DNA of 64,000 nucleotides from an uncultured Roseovarius sp. (GTDB taxonomy: Bacteria > Pseudomonadota > Alphaproteobacteria > Rhodobacterales > Rhodobacteraceae). The position numbers were made by a program, and so were the translations under genes. Each line of letters starts with the position of its first letter. Within the stretch, counting starts at the first letter, position 1. Under the pieces are notes generated by a model. The model was not told the origin of the DNA, searched no databases, and saw only the letters and a program-made list of their open reading frames with translations. The stretch covers positions 62,001 through 126,000 of the forward strand of contig NZ_CAMYMD010000084.1 of assembly GCF_947259555.1 (NCBI RefSeq). Direction: 5' to 3'. Shown here piece after piece: positions 1 through 9,366 of the stretch.

Positions 1-1
1 G

Positions 2-973
2 TCGGCCTCGGTCGCGCCGCATGACTGGGTGTTGCATTACTTTGCCGATGACAGCGCGGCGGTGACGCGCAGCTGGTTGCTGACCGGGCTGGTGATGATC
101 CTCGCTGGAGCGGGATTTCTGGTGTCGCAGGTGCGGCGAACACAGCGCATCGGGGCGGCCTTGCGCCGGTCCGAGGCGGAAGAGGCGCAGTTGCGCGAGG
201 CCAATGAGCGGCTGGCAGTAGAGATCGAGGAGCGGCGCACCGCCGAGCGCCGGTTGAAGCGGACGCAAGACGAATTGGAGCGGGCGAGCCGACTGGCCGC
301 CCTCGGGCAGTTGGCGGCCTCGGTCACGCATGAGTTGGGGCAGCCTATTGCCGCGATGCGCAACCACCTGACCGCGGCCGAGATCGGTGGGCAACCGGCG
401 GCGCGGATCATCCCGAGGATCACAGGGATCGTGGACCGGATGGAGGGGATCACCCGGCAGTTGAAGTTCTTTGCCCGCAACGACCGGGAGGAGTTCGGGC
501 CAGTTGATCTGGGGGCCGTGGTGCAGGCGGCGCTGGCGCTGGTAGAGCCGAATATCGCCAAGGTGGGTGTCACGACATCGGTCGATGCGCCAGATGAGCC
601 GGTGCTGGTGCGGGGCAATCAGTTGCGGCTGGAACAGGTGCTGACCAATGTACTGCGCAATGCCGTCGATGCGGTGGAGGATTGTGCCGCGCGGCGGATC
701 AACATCACGCTGGGGCAGGGCGATGGTGCGGGCTGGGTCGAGGTGCGCGACACCGGGCACGGTCTGGGGCAGGCGCGGCTTGACGAGTTGCAGGAGCCGT
801 TCGTGACGACGCGCGAGAGCGGGCGGGGCATGGGGTTGGGTCTTGCGATTTCAGCCAATATCGTCAAGGCACATCAGGGCCGGTTCAGCGCGGATAACCT
901 TGCCCAAGGCGGCGCGATGTTCCGGATCGAGATCCCGCAAGACGGGATGGAGGAGGATTTGAGCGCGGCATGA
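2..973 (+). CDS. dctB: C4-dicarboxylate sensor histidine kinase DctB, C-terminal part (truncated by window start)
   Basis: Frame is open to the window edge; HisKA 'LAASVTHELGQPIAAMRNH' and HATPase 'DTGHGLGQ...GRGMGLGLAIS'; overlaps dctD by 4 nt. Confidence 0.85.
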   Translation, partial: SASVAPHDWVLHYFADDSAAVTRSWLLTGLVMILAGAGFLVSQVRRTQRIGAALRRSEAEEAQLREANERLAVEIEERRTAERRLKRTQDELERASRLAALGQLAASVTHELGQPIAAMRNHLTAAEIGGQPAARIIPRITGIVDRMEGITRQLKFFARNDREEFGPVDLGAVVQAALALVEPNIAKVGVTTSVDAPDEPVLVRGNQLRLEQVLTNVLRNAVDAVEDCAARRINITLGQGDGAGWVEVRDTGHGLGQARLDELQEPFVTTRESGRGMGLGLAISANIVKAHQGRFSADNLAQGGAMFRIEIPQDGMEEDLSAA

Positions 974-2304
974 GCAGCACCCCCCGTATTCTGATCGTCG
1001 AGGATGACCGCGCGATGCGCCTGTCGCTGATCGACCTGCTGGAGGCGTCCGAGTGGTGTGTCGAGGCGCTGCCGCGTGCAGAGCGGCTGGCCGACCGGCT
1101 GGAGGCGTTTCAGCCGGATGTCATCCTGTCGGATGTGCGGATGCCGGGCATGTCGGGGCTGGACTTGCTGGACAGTCTCGACCGCGAACTGTCGCCGCCG
1201 CTGGTGCTGATTTCGGCGCATGGCGACATAGCCATGGCGGTGGATGCGATGCAGCGCGGGGCCTACAGCTTTGTCGAGAAGCCCTATGAGCCGCGCCGCT
1301 TGCTGAACATCCTGCGCCATGCCGCCGATCAGCACGCGATGCGGCGCACGACGGAGCGGTTGAAATCGCGGCTGATGCAGCTGTCTGGGTTGGACCGGGT
1401 GCTATTGGGGCAGACGCGGGAAACCGTAGGCTTGCGCGAGGAGGTGCTGGACCTGTCGCAAAGCGGGGCGGCGGTGATGCTGCAGGGCGAGACCGGCACC
1501 GGCAAGGAACTGGTGGCGCGGGCGCTTCATGATCTGGGGACGGATGGCGCCGGGCCGTTTCTGGCGCTCAATTGCGCCGCGCTGTCGGCCGAGGGGTTCG
1601 AGGCCGAGATGTTCGGCACCGGGGGCGGGGCCAAGGGGCGGTTGCAGGGCGCGGATGGCGGCACGCTGTTCCTTGATGAGGTTTGCTCTTGCTCGATACC
1701 GGTGCAGGCCAAGCTGCTGCGCGTGATCGAGGACAAGCAGGTGTTGCCGCTCGGGTCGCAGAGCCCGGTGCCGCTGGCGTTTCGGGTGATTTCGGCGACC
1801 AACGAGGAGCCTGAGCAAGCGGTGCGCGAGGGGCGGCTGCGGGCCGATCTGCTCTACCGGCTCAACACCACTATGATTGCCCTGCCGACGCTCAGGCAGC
1901 GGCGCGATGACGTGATGCTGCTGGCGGCGCGGTTTCTGGATGAGTTCGCGCGGGTGTACGAGACCCGCGCACCCGACCTCGCGCCCGAGGACAGTGCCGC
2001 GCTCTTGGCGCATGACTGGCCCGGAAATGTGCGCGAATTGCGCAGCGTGTGCGAACGCCGGGTGCTGAGCGCGCGGCGCGGGGGCGGGTCGATGGCGCAG
2101 GCGCTGCGCCGCGATGCGCTGGCCGATGATGTGCCCGACACGCTGCGCGCCGCCGTTGCGGCGTTCGAGCGGGACTTGATCGCCAAGGCGATCACCGCGC
2201 ATGAGGGAAAGATGGAGGCGGTGGCAGAGGCGCTCGGCATCGGGCGGCGCACGCTGAACGAGAAGATCGTCAAGCTGGGGCTGGACAAGGAGGCTCTGCT
2301 GTAG
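970..2304 (+). CDS. dctD: DctD-like response regulator, AAA+ and Fis-type HTH, atypical (no GAFTGA)
   Basis: Receiver 'SDVRMPG...EKP', Walker A 'GETGTGKE', Walker B 'GGTLFLDEV', C-terminal Fis HTH; follows dctB. Confidence 0.88.
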   Translation: MSSTPRILIVEDDRAMRLSLIDLLEASEWCVEALPRAERLADRLEAFQPDVILSDVRMPGMSGLDLLDSLDRELSPPLVLISAHGDIAMAVDAMQRGAYSFVEKPYEPRRLLNILRHAADQHAMRRTTERLKSRLMQLSGLDRVLLGQTRETVGLREEVLDLSQSGAAVMLQGETGTGKELVARALHDLGTDGAGPFLALNCAALSAEGFEAEMFGTGGGAKGRLQGADGGTLFLDEVCSCSIPVQAKLLRVIEDKQVLPLGSQSPVPLAFRVISATNEEPEQAVREGRLRADLLYRLNTTMIALPTLRQRRDDVMLLAARFLDEFARVYETRAPDLAPEDSAALLAHDWPGNVRELRSVCERRVLSARRGGGSMAQALRRDALADDVPDTLRAAVAAFERDLIAKAITAHEGKMEAVAEALGIGRRTLNEKIVKLGLDKEALL

Positions 2305-2425
2305 TCCCCTTGCGGATATCCGCAGGGCGGCTGCCGGGGCATGTGCGGTTTTCTTCATAGCCATCGTGCCGGACATGTCCCAAGGTAGCGCCCATCATAC
2401 CGCATGACATCTGGGAGGAGAAACC

Positions 2426-3445
2426 ATGCCGAAATATCTGAGTTACACCGCTGTGGCCGCGATCAGCCTTGCCTTTGCCGGTGAGGCGATGGCAACCGAA
2501 TGGAACGTCTCGCTCTGGGGCAAGCGCCGGGCGTTTACCGAGCATGTCGAGAAGCTGGCCGAATTGGTGAGTGAAAAGACAAATGGCGATTTCACCCTGA
2601 ACATCAGCTATGGGGGCCTCTCGAACAACCGCGAGAACCTTGACGGGATTTCCATCGGGGCCTTCGAGATGGCGCAGTTCTGCGCGGGCTATCACCGCGA
2701 CAAGAACCCGACGATCACCGTTCTGGAACTGCCGTTCCTGGGCGTCGAGACGCTGGAGCAGGAGCGCGCGCTGTCGATGGCGCTTTATGATCAGCCAGCG
2801 GTCAAGGCCGATCTGGCGCGCTGGAACGCGACGCTTTTGATGCCCTCGCCGATGCCGCAATACAACCTTGTGGGTCTGGGCGACGCACCCCGCAGCCTTG
2901 ACGATTTCGAAGGGTTGAGCGTGCGCGCCACCGGCGGCATCGGGGCCGCGATGGAGGCCGTGGGCGCCGTGCCGACCTCGATGTCGGCGACCGAAGTGCG
3001 GCAGGCGATGGACAGCGGCGTGGTCAAGGCCGTGGCCTTTGCCCCGCATGCCCATATGGCATTTGGCACCATAGAGAACGCGAAATGGTGGACCTCGAAC
3101 CTGAACCCCGGTACGGTGAATTGCCCGGTTGTGGCCAATACCGACGCGCTCGACGGGTTGTCGGATGATCATCGCGAGGCGCTGTTGGGCTCGATCGACG
3201 AGTCGCTTGATTACTACATCGACAACTATCAGAACAACACGCTCGAGGCCTGGGGCCCGGCGCTCGAAGAGCGCGGCATCGAGGTGATCAGCTTTGACGA
3301 GGAGTCGCTCGCGAAGTTCGAAAAGGCGGTGGCCGGTCCCGCCGCAGCCGCCTGGATCGAGGACATGGGCAATCGCGGTATTCCCGCGCAGGAGCTCTAT
3401 GACTTCGCCACCGGCAAGCTGGCGGAACTCAAGGGCGGCTCCTGA
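2426..3445 (+). CDS. dctP: TRAP transporter substrate-binding protein, DctP family
   Basis: Signal peptide and DctP-like fold motifs ('VRATGGIGAAMEAVGAVPTSMSATEVRQAMDSG'); followed by DctQ and DctM. Confidence 0.88.
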   Translation: MPKYLSYTAVAAISLAFAGEAMATEWNVSLWGKRRAFTEHVEKLAELVSEKTNGDFTLNISYGGLSNNRENLDGISIGAFEMAQFCAGYHRDKNPTITVLELPFLGVETLEQERALSMALYDQPAVKADLARWNATLLMPSPMPQYNLVGLGDAPRSLDDFEGLSVRATGGIGAAMEAVGAVPTSMSATEVRQAMDSGVVKAVAFAPHAHMAFGTIENAKWWTSNLNPGTVNCPVVANTDALDGLSDDHREALLGSIDESLDYYIDNYQNNTLEAWGPALEERGIEVISFDEESLAKFEKAVAGPAAAAWIEDMGNRGIPAQELYDFATGKLAELKGGS

Positions 3446-3456
3446 GCCTGAGCTTT

Positions 3457-3493
3457 GCGGCCCGTGATGTATGCGTCGCGGGCCGTCTTTTTC
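3457..3493 (+). terminator. Stem-loop with T-run between dctP and dctQ (terminator/attenuator or mRNA stabiliser)
   Basis: CGGCCCG (3458-3464) / CGGGCCG (3479-3485) followed by TCTTTTT. Confidence 0.7.
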
Positions 3494-3514
3494 GACCTGA
3501 GCGGGAGATGCACC

Positions 3515-4147
3515 ATGGCGGGAGCGGCCTCTGTCCTTTCGGACAACAGCACCCTGAGCAGGCTTGATCGCGGCCTCTACCGGATCGAGCGGCAGCTTGC
3601 GCTCTTAAGCGGGCTGGCGGTTTTCTCGCTCATGGTGCTGGCGGTGTTTTCCGTCGGCGGGCGCAACTTCTTCAATCAGCCGCTGCCCGGATATGTCGAC
3701 TGGATCGAGCAGATCATGCCGCTGATTGCCTTCATGGGCGTGGCCTATACGCAGCGCGATGGCGGGCATATCCGCATGGATATCTTCGTCGGGATGTTCA
3801 GCGGCCGGGCGCTCTGGCTGATCGAGTTGATCACGACGCTGGCGGTTCTGGCGCTGATGCTGCTGCTGGTCTGGGGCAGCTGGGCGCATTTCGGGCGCAG
3901 TTTCGATTGGAATGCGCCGCTCTGGAGCCGGGACAGCACCATCGACATCGCCCTGCCGATCTGGCCTGCGAAGATCCTGGCACCGATTGCCTTTGGCGTG
4001 CTGTCGCTGCGGCTGATGTTGCAGGTCTGGGGATTCGGGCGGGCGCTGATCACCGGGGCTGAGCGGCCCGTTGCCGTGCCGCTGATCGAGGATGCCGCGG
4101 CACAGGCCGCGCGTGAGGCCGCGCATGTCAGCGGCCGTGATGAATAA
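3515..4147 (+). CDS. dctQ: TRAP transporter small permease, DctQ family
   Basis: Four hydrophobic helices, 'GRNFFNQPLPGYVDWIEQIMPLIAFMGVAYTQRDGGHIRMDI'; ATG 3515 preferred over 3455, which lies in the stem-loop. Confidence 0.85.
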   Translation: MAGAASVLSDNSTLSRLDRGLYRIERQLALLSGLAVFSLMVLAVFSVGGRNFFNQPLPGYVDWIEQIMPLIAFMGVAYTQRDGGHIRMDIFVGMFSGRALWLIELITTLAVLALMLLLVWGSWAHFGRSFDWNAPLWSRDSTIDIALPIWPAKILAPIAFGVLSLRLMLQVWGFGRALITGAERPVAVPLIEDAAAQAAREAAHVSGRDE

Positions 4148-4159
4148 GGATGTCACCTG

Positions 4160-5560
4160 ATGGAGCCAATTGATATCGGGCTGGTCGTGACCGGTATGAT
4201 GCTGGTCGTTGTGATCCTGGGCATGCGCGTGGCCTTTGCCGCCGCTCTTGCAGGCACGATCGGGCTGATCTGGATTTTCTGGTCCAAGAAGGGCTATGCG
4301 GGCGACGAATTTTTCTGGGCGCTGACCGTGGCGGTCAAAACTGCCGGTCAGGTGCCGCATTCCAAGGTCAGCTCGCAAGCGCTGAGCCTCATTCCGACCT
4401 TCATCATGATCGGCTATCTCGCCTATTACGCGGGGCTGACCAAGGCGCTCTTCGAGGCGGCGAAACGCTGGATTGCCTGGGTGCCGGGGGGGCTTGCCGT
4501 CTCCACCGTGTTTGCCACGGCAGGTTTTGCCGCCGTGTCGGGGGCGAGCGTGGCGACGGCGGCTGTGTTTGCGCGCATCGCCATCCCCGAGATGCTCAAG
4601 ATCGGCTATGACAAGCGGTTCGCTGCGGGCGTGGTGGCGGCTGGCGGCACATTGGCGAGCCTCATTCCGCCCTCAGCATTGCTGGTGATCTACGCGATTA
4701 TCGTGGAGCAGGACGTGGGCAAGCTGTTGCTTGCCGGTTTCATTCCCGGCGTGTTTTCGGCCTTTGTCTATGCGCTTTTGATCATCGGTCTGGCGCTGAC
4801 CATCAAAGGGTTTGGCCCGCCGGTGGGTGGCTTTACCTGGCGTGAGCGTTTCGTGTCGCTGCCGCCCGCGCTGCCCATCGTGTTCGTTGTCGTGACGATC
4901 ATCTTTTTCGTCTACAACCCATTCGGCGGCGATGCTTGGGGCACACCGACCGAGGGTGGCGCGATCGGCGCCTTTGTGGTGTTCCTGATGGCGCTTTATC
5001 GTGGCATGCGCTGGCCTGAACTGAAGGACGCACTGCTGGAGACGGCGAAGCTGTCGGTGATGATCTTTACCATCATCTGGGGGGTGCTGATCTATGTGCG
5101 GTTTCTCGGCTTTGCCGATCTGCCATCGGCCTTTGCGGATTGGATTACCTCGCTGACGCTGTCGCCGATGCTGATCCTGATCTGCATCCTGCTGGCCTAT
5201 GCGGTGCTGGGCATGTTCATGGACGCGATCGGCATGCTGCTGTTGACGCTGCCGGTGGTCTATCCGGCGGTGATGGCGCTCAATGGTGGGATCAATGTCA
5301 GCGCGGCGGAGAGTGCCTTTGGCATGAATGGCCAGATGTGCGCGATCTGGTTCGGGATACTGGTGGTCAAGATGGCCGAGTTCTGCCTGATCACGCCACC
5401 TATCGGCCTCAACTGTTTCGTGGTGGCGGGCGTGCGCCCTGACCTGAGCGTGCAGGACGTGTTCAAGGGGGTGATGCCGTTCTTTATCGCCGATGCCGTG
5501 ACCATCGCGCTGTTGGTGGGGTTCCCGGCGATCGTTCTATGGCTGCCGGGTCTGGCCTAG
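4160..5560 (+). CDS. dctM: TRAP transporter large permease, DctM family
   Basis: Polytopic protein with DctM signature regions ('GGTLASLIPPSALLVIYAIIVEQDVGKLLLAGFIPG'). Confidence 0.9.
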   Translation: MEPIDIGLVVTGMMLVVVILGMRVAFAAALAGTIGLIWIFWSKKGYAGDEFFWALTVAVKTAGQVPHSKVSSQALSLIPTFIMIGYLAYYAGLTKALFEAAKRWIAWVPGGLAVSTVFATAGFAAVSGASVATAAVFARIAIPEMLKIGYDKRFAAGVVAAGGTLASLIPPSALLVIYAIIVEQDVGKLLLAGFIPGVFSAFVYALLIIGLALTIKGFGPPVGGFTWRERFVSLPPALPIVFVVVTIIFFVYNPFGGDAWGTPTEGGAIGAFVVFLMALYRGMRWPELKDALLETAKLSVMIFTIIWGVLIYVRFLGFADLPSAFADWITSLTLSPMLILICILLAYAVLGMFMDAIGMLLLTLPVVYPAVMALNGGINVSAAESAFGMNGQMCAIWFGILVVKMAEFCLITPPIGLNCFVVAGVRPDLSVQDVFKGVMPFFIADAVTIALLVGFPAIVLWLPGLA

Positions 5561-5583
5561 CGAAGTCCGTAAAACTGGATGTG

Positions 5584-5598
5584 TTAACAGACCGGTAA
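5584..5598. promoter_or_regulatory. Candidate CtrA box upstream of motB
   Basis: TTAA-N7-GTAA (TTAACAGACCGGTAA), one mismatch to TTAA-N7-TTAA. Confidence 0.5.
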
Positions 5599-5645
5599 GC
5601 CACCCTGTGCTACCCCTTGGATCGGGTGAGACAAAGGTGGTGAGT

Positions 5646-6494
5646 ATGGACGTGCGCAGCAACGCGGCGCCGGTCATCATCAAACGGAAAAAGATCATTG
5701 CAGGCGGCGGGCATCATGGCGGTGCCTGGAAAGTGGCCTATGCCGATTTCGTCACCGCGATGATGGCCTTTTTCCTGCTGATGTGGCTGGTGAACGCGAC
5801 AACCGAGCAGCAACGCAAGGGCATTGCGGATTACTTTAGCCCGACCGTTCCGATCAACCGTATCTCAGGCGGCGGCAACGGCGCCTTTGGCGGAGACAGT
5901 GTTTTTTCGGAAGATGTTCTCGCACAGAATGGTACCGGTGCATCACAGCGTATGTCTACAGAGAGCCGTCAGGCACGTGGTGACATGGGCTTGATGACCG
6001 ATGGCCGGTCCTCTGCAGAGACCACCGCCTTTACTGCGGTAGAAGAGATGCTCAAGGGTGTCAGCGGTGAAAGCATGGAGGCCGCAAAGAGGCTGCGTCA
6101 CGTTGTAACGCGCGTTACTGACGAGGGGCTGGTCATCGAGCTGTTTGATCTGCCCGGGGCGCTGCTCTTCGAGGAGGGGCGTGCCGTTGCGTCGCCCTTG
6201 TTGCAAGAGCTGACAATGATACTCGCCAGAGCCGCCCGCCTCGTGACGAATGACGTGGCACTTGCTGGGTATAGCCGTGCCCGTCCGATCACGCGAGTGG
6301 ATAATTCAGTGTGGGACTTGTCCTCTTCCCGCGCACACCAACTGCGCAAAATGCTTGAGACGGCGAGTGTTGATGGCAAGCGAATGCGTCGCGTCACAGG
6401 GCACGGGGACCGCTCTCCGAGCGTGCCTGACCCGATGGCCCTGCGCAACAACCGCCTTGAGATGATTTTGCTCAGGTCCGATCCAGAGCATTAG
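5646..6494 (+). CDS. motB: Flagellar motor stator protein MotB
   Basis: 'AWKVAYADFVTAMMAFFLLMWLVNAT' transmembrane/proton-channel segment and divergent OmpA-like C-terminus. Confidence 0.9.
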   Translation: MDVRSNAAPVIIKRKKIIAGGGHHGGAWKVAYADFVTAMMAFFLLMWLVNATTEQQRKGIADYFSPTVPINRISGGGNGAFGGDSVFSEDVLAQNGTGASQRMSTESRQARGDMGLMTDGRSSAETTAFTAVEEMLKGVSGESMEAAKRLRHVVTRVTDEGLVIELFDLPGALLFEEGRAVASPLLQELTMILARAARLVTNDVALAGYSRARPITRVDNSVWDLSSSRAHQLRKMLETASVDGKRMRRVTGHGDRSPSVPDPMALRNNRLEMILLRSDPEH

Positions 6495-6509
6495 GAAAGA
6501 TTTTAGCTG

Positions 6510-6524
6510 TTAGTGGGCTGTTAA
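6510..6524. promoter_or_regulatory. Candidate CtrA box upstream of flgE
   Basis: TTAG-N7-TTAA (TTAGTGGGCTGTTAA), one mismatch to TTAA-N7-TTAA. Confidence 0.5.
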
Positions 6525-6581
6525 AGTAACGCGCGTATGTCTGTGTCCCAAGTTTGGTCGACGCAGCAGAAAGGCGCATCC

Positions 6582-7883
6582 ATGACAATTTCTTCTTCCC
6601 TCAATGCCAGTGTCGCAGGATTGAACGCGAATGCAACGCGGTTGGCTACAATATCTGACAATATCGCCAACTCCTCAACTTTTGGCTATCGGAGAATCGA
6701 GGCCGATTTTGAGTCGCTTGTCATATCGGGCAATGGAGGCGGCTATTCGGCCGGCGGGGTTCGTGCCAGCACCCAGCGTCTGATCGATCAGGGCGGTTCG
6801 ATTGTCAGTTCTTCGAACCCGACCGATCTCGCTGTGCGGGACAGGGGTTTTCTGCCTGTGGCGCAGGTCTCGGATCTGACCGTCGCCAATGGCGATCCTC
6901 AAATGTTACTGACAACGACCGGTTCGTTCCGAACCGATTCCGAGGGACGGCTTGTCACCGAGTCTGGTCTTGTTCTTTTGGGGTGGCCGGCGAACCCGGA
7001 TGGAACGGTTCCCGCGTTTTCGCGGGATACCAGTGCCGGGCTGGAGCCGGTTCAGATCAACGTTAATCAGTTGACCGGAGAGCCGACGACCTCTGTCGAC
7101 CTTGGTGTCAACCTCCCCGCGACCGAGACACGGTTCGATAGTACGGGCGATCCTCAGCAGTTGTCCGTCGAGTATTTTGACAATCTCGGAACCTCCGAGA
7201 ATATCTCTCTTGAGTTCACACCGACGATCCCCGCCGACGGTTTGTCGAATGAATGGACAGTGGCGTTGAGGGATTCGGCCCAGAATAACGCGTTGATTGG
7301 CGAATATGTCCTGACGTTCGATGCGAACCGAGACACTGGAGGGACCTTGTTGGATGTGCAGACGATTTCGGGCGGCCCGTATGATCCAACCACCGGAGCG
7401 CTGATCGTCGATGTGGCGAGCGGCCCTATCGAGGTCAGCATCGGGCGACTGGGTACATCAGACGGATTGACCCAACTCTCTGACAGTTTTGCGCCTCTCT
7501 CGATCGCCAAGGACGGATCTCCCGTTGGCAACATGACAGCGGCGGAGGTCGACGCAAACGGATTTGTCCGCGCCTCGTTCGACACAGGTGCAAGCCGTAT
7601 CATCTATCAGGTTCCGCTGGTCGACTTGCCGAATCCCAACGGAATGATTGCCATGGATCAGCAGACATATCGTCCGTCCACGGATAGCGGCACATTCTTT
7701 CTCTGGGACGCCGGGGATGGCCCGACCGGTGACATCGTCGCCTTTGCCCGACAGGAGTCCGCGACCGATGTCGCGGGTGAACTTACCGACATGATACAGA
7801 CGCAACGTGCTTATTCCTCAAATGCAAAAGTGATCCAGACCGTCGACGAAATGTTGCAGGAAACGACGAATATCATCCGCTGA
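6582..7883 (+). CDS. flgE: Flagellar hook protein FlgE
   Basis: N-terminal 'LNASVAGLNANATRLATISDNIANSSTFGYRR', C-terminal 'TDMIQTQRAYSSNAKVIQTVDEMLQETTNIIR'. Confidence 0.9.
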   Translation: MTISSSLNASVAGLNANATRLATISDNIANSSTFGYRRIEADFESLVISGNGGGYSAGGVRASTQRLIDQGGSIVSSSNPTDLAVRDRGFLPVAQVSDLTVANGDPQMLLTTTGSFRTDSEGRLVTESGLVLLGWPANPDGTVPAFSRDTSAGLEPVQINVNQLTGEPTTSVDLGVNLPATETRFDSTGDPQQLSVEYFDNLGTSENISLEFTPTIPADGLSNEWTVALRDSAQNNALIGEYVLTFDANRDTGGTLLDVQTISGGPYDPTTGALIVDVASGPIEVSIGRLGTSDGLTQLSDSFAPLSIAKDGSPVGNMTAAEVDANGFVRASFDTGASRIIYQVPLVDLPNPNGMIAMDQQTYRPSTDSGTFFLWDAGDGPTGDIVAFARQESATDVAGELTDMIQTQRAYSSNAKVIQTVDEMLQETTNIIR

Positions 7884-7917
7884 AAGCTCGTGCCGAGCCG
7901 TTTTCAAAGGAGTTGCC

Positions 7918-9366
7918 ATGACCTTGTCTGCCGCCCTGTCCAATGCGCTGAGTGGTCTTGCCGCGAGCACACGCACGGCAGATGTCGTTTCCGCCAACCT
8001 TGCCAATGTCCTGACCGAAGGTTTCGCACCCAGGGAGATTGCCCTCTCCTCGACGCGGGACAGTGGCGGCGTGCGTGTCGTTGGGGTTTCACGTCAGGTC
8101 GACGCAGGCCTTTTGGCGGATCAGCGCATCGCCGAGAGCGCGCGCGCGGCGGGAGAAGTGACTGCCGCATTCTCCCAAGCGCTTGAGCGGGTGATTGGAA
8201 CGCCGGATGTCCCTGCGTCGCTTTCGGCCCGTTTCGCCTCATTCGAGGCCGCGCTCGTAACGGCGAGCACACGACCGGAGGATAATAATCGGTTGCAGGC
8301 AGTGCTGCGCGAGGCGCAGGCCCTCGGTGGGCGCATAAATGCGGCAGCGGACGAGATCGGGGATCTGCGAAGTGAGGCGGATCGCAATATCGCGACTGGT
8401 GTCGATACGATCAATTCAAGTCTACGGAGGGTGGTTGATTTCAATGCCCGGATATCGGCCAACTTGTCGCGTGGTGCCGACACGTCGGCGCTTGAGGATC
8501 AGCGCCAGCAGGTGATAGACAATTTGGCCGAGATCGTGCCTGTCCGGCAGGTAGCGCGTGAGAATGGCGCAGTGGCGCTTGTCACGACCTCCGGTGGTTT
8601 ATTGCTTGATGGACGGGCTGTCACGCTCTCGTTCGATCCCGCACCCTTGGTCGCACCGAATATGATGATTGAGAGTGGAGCGCTGTCGGGTATTCGGCTG
8701 GACGGGGTCGACATTCCTGTTGGCGCGGACCGTGGGCCCTTGCAAGGTGGCCGGCTTGGGGCGTTCTTCGACATCCGTGACCGGGCTGCTGTTGAGGTCA
8801 ACGCACAGCTCGATGCGGTTGCGCGCGATTTGATCGAACGGTTTCAGCAAGATGCCGTGGACTCTACGCGTGGGCCTGATGATCCGGGCATTTTTACCGA
8901 TGCGGGCATCCGGTTTGACCCGGTGAATACGCTTGGTGTTGCAAGCCGGCTTTCCGTGAACCGTGCCATTGACCCGCAACAGGGTGGAGAGGTGTTCCGC
9001 ATAAGAGATGGTTTGGGCGCATTGTCTCCCGGGCTGTCCGGCGAGGGGGGCCTGATTGCGGATCTTGGCCGTGCCTTGACGCGAAAGAGCAGCCTGCCCG
9101 GCAGCATACTCGGTACCGGTGCACGCACCATTGCCGGCCACGCGGCAACCTTGATTTCAAGTATATCACAAGACCGGGTCGCGGCTGAGCAAGAGCTGAG
9201 TTTCACCACGGCCCAAGCCGTTGAATTCCGGACCTTGGAGCTGGCGACCGGCGTGGATAGCGATGCCGAGCTACAGCGACTGTTACTGGTGGAGCAGGCG
9301 TTCGGTGCAAACGCCAGGATGGTACAGGCGATCGACGAGATGCTCGACGCTATATTGAGGATATGA
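7918..9366 (+). CDS. flgK: Flagellar hook-associated protein 1 FlgK
   Basis: N-terminal 'LSNALSGLAASTRTADVVSANLANV', C-terminal 'LLLVEQAFGANARMVQAIDEMLDAILRI'. Confidence 0.88.
   Translation: MTLSAALSNALSGLAASTRTADVVSANLANVLTEGFAPREIALSSTRDSGGVRVVGVSRQVDAGLLADQRIAESARAAGEVTAAFSQALERVIGTPDVPASLSARFASFEAALVTASTRPEDNNRLQAVLREAQALGGRINAAADEIGDLRSEADRNIATGVDTINSSLRRVVDFNARISANLSRGADTSALEDQRQQVIDNLAEIVPVRQVARENGAVALVTTSGGLLLDGRAVTLSFDPAPLVAPNMMIESGALSGIRLDGVDIPVGADRGPLQGGRLGAFFDIRDRAAVEVNAQLDAVARDLIERFQQDAVDSTRGPDDPGIFTDAGIRFDPVNTLGVASRLSVNRAIDPQQGGEVFRIRDGLGALSPGLSGEGGLIADLGRALTRKSSLPGSILGTGARTIAGHAATLISSISQDRVAAEQELSFTTAQAVEFRTLELATGVDSDAELQRLLLVEQAFGANARMVQAIDEMLDAILRI

Noticed and set aside
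1402-2376. 324-aa minus-strand ORF antisense to dctD
   Set aside because: Shadow ORF; sense strand encodes DctD
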